From NCBI GenBank assembly GCA_020637055.1, contig JACJWR010000001.1, positions 558,001 through 622,000 of the forward strand: a stretch of DNA of 64,000 nucleotides. The letters are read 5' to 3'. Both the position numbers and the translations under genes were made by a program. This DNA is from Actinomycetota bacterium (lineage in GTDB: Bacteria > Actinomycetota > Actinomycetes > S36-B12 > UBA10799). Shown one piece after another: positions 59,470-64,000 of the stretch. Position 1 is the stretch's first letter, and every line of letters starts with the position of its first letter. The notes under the pieces were generated by a model that had not been told where the DNA came from, ran no database searches, and saw nothing but the letters and a program-made list of their open reading frames with translations.

Positions 59470-62400
59470 GCAGCAACGGCACCGCCTCGGATCAGATCGC
59501 GGGCGACTTCCTGGTCAAGGCCGGGCGCTACTTTACCCCCGGCGACGTCTCCGCCGACCTGCGCACCGTCACCCGACACGGGGGCCGCGAGGGCGACGTT
59601 TTCTACCGCGACCGCTGGAGCCACGACAAGGTCGTGCGCAGCACCCACGGCGTCAACTGCACCGGCTCGTGCTCCTGGAAGGTGTACGTCAAGGACGGCA
59701 TCATCACCTGGGAGACCCAGGAAACCGACTACCCCTCGATCGGCGTCGACAGCCCGGAGTACGAACCCCGCGGCTGCCCGCGCGGCGCGGCATTCTCCTG
59801 GTACACCTACTCCCCCACCCGGGTGCGCTACCCCTACGTGCGAGGTGTGCTGTTGGAGGCCTACCGCGCGGCCAAGGCCGAGCACCCGGACCCCGTCGAT
59901 GCCTGGGCCGCGGTGGTGGGCGACCCCGAGACCCGCACCCGGTACCACCGTGCCCGCGGCAAGGGCGGCCTCGTGCGCACCACCTGGGACGAGGTGAACG
60001 AGATCATCGCCGCCGCCCACGTGCACACCATCCGCGCGTACGGGCCGGACCCGGTGTTCGGCTTCACCGATCCCGGCCATGTCGATGGCCTCGTACGCGA
60101 CCGGCAGTCGATTCATCTCGCTGATCGGCGGGCGATGCTGAGCTTCTACGACTGGTACTGCGACCTGCCGGTGGCCTCACCGCAGGTGTTCGGCGACCAG
60201 ACCGACGTGCCCGAGTCGGCCGACTGGTTCAACGCCTCCTACCTGATCATGTGGGCGCCAACGTGCCCAGACCCGCACCCGGACGCGCACTTCGCGACCG
60301 AGGCCCGGTACTGCAGCCAGAAAGGTCGTAGTGTCTGCCGGACTACGCCGCAACACCAAGTTCGCCGACGGCGGGCTCCGCCCCACCCGGGCACCGACGG
60401 TGTGCTGGGCATGGCCATGGGCACGTGGTGGCTCAAGGAGTTCTTCGTCGAGCGAACCGTGCGCTGCGGTTCGTCGAGTACGGTACACCTACTCGACCTG
60501 CCTTTCCTGGTGACCCTGAAGGAGCGCGACGGCGCTTGATCCCGGATAAGTTCTTCACCTCCGCGGACCCGGCCACCGCCGAGGGCGCGCAGTTCAGAAC
60601 CGTCATGGTGGACTCTGCGACCGGCCGCCCGCATGCGCCCAACGGCTCGCTCGGCTTCCGCTTCAACGAGTCCGGCATGGGCAAGTGGAACCTGGACCTC
60701 GAAGGTGTCGATCCGGCGCTGTCGTTCTACGGCGCAGCGGGGTCCGAGATGGCCGAGGTACTGCTGCCCCGGTTCGACACCGATCACGAGCGTGGCGAGG
60801 TGGCGCGTGCACCACCGCGGCGTACCCGCAGCAGCCATCGACACCACCGACGGCACCTGCCTGGTGACCACCGTCTTCGACCTCATGCTGGCGCAGTACG
60901 GCGTGGGGCCGCGACGGCCTTCCCCGGCGAGTGGCCCACCGGCTACATGACGACCCGGCGCCCTACACCCCAGCCTGGCAGGAGGAGATCACCGTGCACG
61001 GGCCGCGATAGCCGAGCGCATCGGTCGCGAGTTCGCGGCCAACGCCGAAGAGTCCGGCGGCCGGTCGATGATCATCCTCGCGCGGGCACCAACCACTGGT
61101 TCCACTCCGACACCATTACCGCACGTTCTGGCGCTCATCACCTCACCGGCTGCCAGGGCGTCAACGGCGGCGGCTAATGGCGCGCCGCGAGAAGTGCCGG
61201 CCGCCGCTGGGGCACCTGGCGTTCGGCCTGGACTGGCAGCGCCCGGCCCGGCAGATGATCGGCACCGCCTTCTGGTACGTCCAGACCGACCAGTGGCGCT
61301 TTCGACGCCATGGGCGCGACATGCTCGCGTCCCCGCTCGGCGAGGGCGCTTCGAGGGCCGATCCATGATGGACACCATCGCGCAGTCCGCTCCGCGGGTT
61401 GGATGCCCCGTTCCCCGCCCTCAACCGCAACCGTTGGACATCGCCGACGAGGCCGCCGCGGGCGGTGTCCCGGCGCCGACCACATCAAGAACCAGTTGCT
61501 CAGCGGCGAGTTGAAGATGGCCATCGAGGATCCGAGTGCACGGAGAATTGGCCCCGGGTGCTGACCATCTGGCGGGCCAACACCGCCAGGTCGAGTTCAA
61601 GGGCAACGAGTACTTCCTTGCGGCACCTGCTCGGCACGAGTAACGCAGTGCGTGCCGACGAGACCCCGAGGACGTCCGCCCGCAGGACATCACCTGGCGC
61701 GAGGACGCACGATCGGCAGCTTCGACCTGCTGGTCAGCATCGACTTCCGCATGACCAGCACCGGCCTGTTTGGCGACATCCTGCTGCCCGCCGCCACCTG
61801 GTACGAGAAGCACGACCTGTCCAGCACGGACATGCACCTGTTCGTGCACGCTTCACCCCGGCGATCGACCCACCGTTCCAGACCCGCAGGCTATTGATGC
61901 ATCTTCAGAGCCTCGGCAGCAGTGTAACCGACCGGCCGCCGGCCACCAGGATGGAATTCGGATGGATGATGAGCATCGCTCATCGCACGACACCCCGGAC
62001 GAGATGGATGCCCGGCGGCGTGGTCCGGGACGGAAGACCGCGAGGTGGACCTGATCCCGGCGTGACGGCACCAAGTTCATCACCGTCGAGCGCGACTACA
62101 CCGCGATCGGGGCCAAGGGATGTAGGCCCCTGGGTCCGCTATTGACACCGTCGGCACAGTCACTGGGCGTCGCGGTCAGCACCTTCCCGGAGGTTGAGGC
62201 GATCGCCAGACCAACGGCGTGATCCCCGACGGTCCGCCGCGGACGGCCGCGCTGGTCACCGCAGCAGGCCCTGTGAGGCGATCCCGGCACCGTCCGGCAC
62301 CACCAACGGCCGCGTCGCGCTAGGGGGCTTCCGTCACCTGGAGGCTCGCACCGGCCAGCGGCTGGCCGACCGAAGGCCACGAGCAAGCGGATCACCTTCC

Positions 62401-63084
62401 GGACACGCAAGCCCGTCCGGTGCCGGTGATCACTCTCCTGAGTGGTCTGGCAGCGAACACGGCGGCCGGCTACACGGCCTTCGCCATCAAATGTCGAAAG
62501 GCAAGCCTGGCACACCCTCACCGGCCGCCAGCACCTGTTCCTGGACCACGACTGGATGACGGAACTCGTGACAACTGCCCACCTTCCGGCCTCCGCTGAA
62601 CATGCACCGCATCTTTCGGCGACCAGGGCACTAGCCAGGGAGCAAGGAGGTGACCGATGTGCTACCTCACGCCCCACTCCAAGTGGTCGATCCACCTGAG
62701 TACCAGGACAACCTCTTCATGCTGTCGCTATCCCGCGGCGGGCCGGAGATGGATGAGTCCGGTGGACGCCGACTCGATCGGCGTCAAGGACAACGAGTGG
62801 ATTGAGGCCTACAACCGCAACGGCGTGGTGGTCGCGGGCGGTGGTATCGCACCGATGCCCGCCGGCACGGCTCATGTACCACGCCAAGGACCGCACCAGG
62901 ACGTGCTGAAGGCCGAACTCTGGCCTGCGTGCGGCATCCACAACTCGCTCACCCGCTTGATGATGCCGACGACCAGCGGTCGGCAGCTACGCCCAGCTGT
63001 CGTTCCCGAACTACTCGGGCCGACTGGCAACCAACGCGACGAGGTCACCGTGATCCGCCGCCGTTCCTGAAGGTGGACTACTGA
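59466..63084 (+). pseudogene. narG: Respiratory nitrate reductase alpha subunit, frame disrupted by many indels
   Basis: NarG reduces nitrate to nitrite with a bis-MGD molybdenum centre on the cytoplasmic side of the membrane. The first about 200 codons from GTG at 59466 are intact and hold the Fe-S/Mo ligand block HGVNCTGSCSWKVYVKDG. From about 60067 (2-base loss) and 60132 (1-base loss) onwards, recognisable NarG blocks (SFYDWYCDL, ADWFNASYLIMW, HPGTDG, LTPHSKWSIH, DNEWIEAYNRNGVVV, FLKVDY) hop between frames about every 50-150 bp. The whole gene length is kept (3619 bases, not a multiple of 3). It ends TGATG over narH. Poor sequence quality is more likely than decay. Confidence 0.88.
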
Positions 63085-64000
63085 TGAAGGTCATGGCTCA
63101 GATGGGCTGGTGATGAACTCGACAAGTGCATCGGCTGCCACACCTGCTCGGTCACATACGAAGCAGGCATGGACCAACCGAGCCGGCGTGGAGTACGCCT
63201 GTCAACAACGTCGAAACACGCCCCCGGCCAGGGCTACCCACGCACCTACCAGGATCAGGAGAAGTGGCGCGGCGGCTGGGTCCGCACCAAGCGCGAAAAG
63301 CTCAAACTGCGCGCGCGGGCGCCGGTTCCACCGCCTCACGCAAATCTTCCAGCCCCAGATGCCCGAGCTGCGCGACTACTACGAGCCATGGACCTACGAC
63401 TACGACACACTCATCTCGGCCCCCTCGGCGAAGACACCTGTCGCGCGGCCCAAGTCGCTCATCACCGGCAAGGACATGAAGATCGAGTGGTCGGCCAACT
63501 GGGACGACGACGCACGGCAGGCCGGAACTGGCCCCGGCCGACCCGGTGCTCAGAAGATCAAGGACGGTCGGCGACCGCGTCAATCGAGTTCATGAGCGTT
63601 CATGTTCTACCTGCCGCGCATCTGCGAACACTGCCTCAACCCGGCCTGCGTCGCATCGTGCCCCTCCGGCGCGTGTACCGGTAGCGAGACGGCATCGGCT
63701 GGTGGACCAGGACTCCTGCTGCGGCTGGCGGTGTGCATCACCGGCTGCCTACAAGAAGGCCCACTTCAACCACCGCACGGGCAAAGCCGAGAAGTACACG
63801 ATGTGCTACCCCCGCCTCAGTAGGGCTGCCCACGGTGTGCTCGGAGACCTGCGTGGGCAGGTTGCGCTACCTGGGCCTGTTCCTCTACGACGCCGACCGC
63901 GTCACGGCGGCCGCTGCGACCGAGAACGAGCAGGACCTTTACCAGGCGCAACTCGACCTCCTGCTGGACCCGCACGACCCCGAGGTGCAGGCCGCCGCGT
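63084..64000 (+). pseudogene. narH: Respiratory nitrate reductase beta subunit, indel-disrupted and cut by the window end
   Basis: NarH carries four iron-sulfur centres that feed electrons from NarI to NarG. The start MKVMAQMG overlaps the narG stop (TGATG). Blocks in different frames include LDKCIGCHTCSV-like (shifted), GYPRTYQDQEKWRGGWVRTK, MPELRDYYEPWTYDYDTLIS, PKSLITGKDMKIEWSANWDDD, FYLPRICEHCLNPACVASCPSGA and, near the end, CVGRLRYLGLFLYDADRVTAA. Cysteine clusters are therefore conserved. At least six small indels are needed to join them. The end of the gene lies outside the window. Confidence 0.85.

Noticed and set aside
1..64000. CRISPR arrays, complete rRNA genes or riboswitches
   Set aside because: No regularly spaced repeats, no 16S/23S/5S core sequences and no leader that I could match to a known riboswitch were found. 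The rRNA-leader-like box at 49.34 kb stands without rRNA.

Overview
The window is high-GC DNA from an actinobacterium (Actinomycetota). Direct evidence is a mycothiol gene (mshA), a CarD regulator, a SenX3-RegX3-like two-component pair beside phoU and gpmA, an MEP-pathway ispD-ispF pair next to cysS and rlmB, and a MopI/ModABC molybdate locus. Gene order from about 26.9 to 38 kb (gpmA, ybjN, mshA, phoU, senX3, regX3, lpqE-like, carD, ispD, ispF, cysS, rlmB) resembles the conserved mycobacterial/propionibacterial block. I cannot name the genus.

Layout. 1-6.6 kb: a partial helix-turn-helix gene, phosphoketolase, and the purine genes purD-purB-purC. 6.7-9.6 kb: a translationally coupled regulator-modA-modB-modC operon. 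9.7-16.8 kb: class III aminotransferase, a VapBC pair, a relic of an arfB-type ribosome-rescue gene, purA, an FAD oxidoreductase, class II aldolase and a CoA-disulfide-reductase-like enzyme. 16.9-23.9 kb: a complete Mrp/Mnh multi-subunit cation/proton antiporter operon (A-B fused, then C, D, E, F, G), every junction an ATGA overlap, bracketed by two DedA paralogues. 23.9-38.8 kb: pyrE, metabolic genes and the conserved block above. 38.9-46.1 kb: a giant polytopic membrane protein, a VOC protein, an old-yellow-enzyme and a hybrid sensor kinase coupled to it.

46.1-52.2 kb is an accessory scrapyard: a second PIN/Phd toxin-antitoxin pair, a 3' half of tRNA-Thr(TGT) that marks an integration boundary, an excisionase and tyrosine integrase, a tRNA-like sequence with a GCA anticodon arm, an unrecognised ORF, an IS3-family element with a broken orfB inserted beside a relic of another transposase, and a wrecked DUF3375 gene (JetA of the Wadjet anti-plasmid system).

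52.3-64 kb is a nitrate-respiration and molybdenum-cofactor module: MOT1-type molybdate permease, moaA, mobA with a DUF6457 tail, two NarK transporters, a winged-helix regulator with three SufR-like cysteines, and narG-narH. The regulator is coupled by a GTGA overlap to narG. From about 60.06 kb to about 63.83 kb, narG and narH carry many 1-2 base indels while the encoded residues stay conserved. This looks more like poor consensus sequence than ancient decay. If the island delimited by the tRNA-Thr fragment extends rightwards, the nitrate genes may be part of it.
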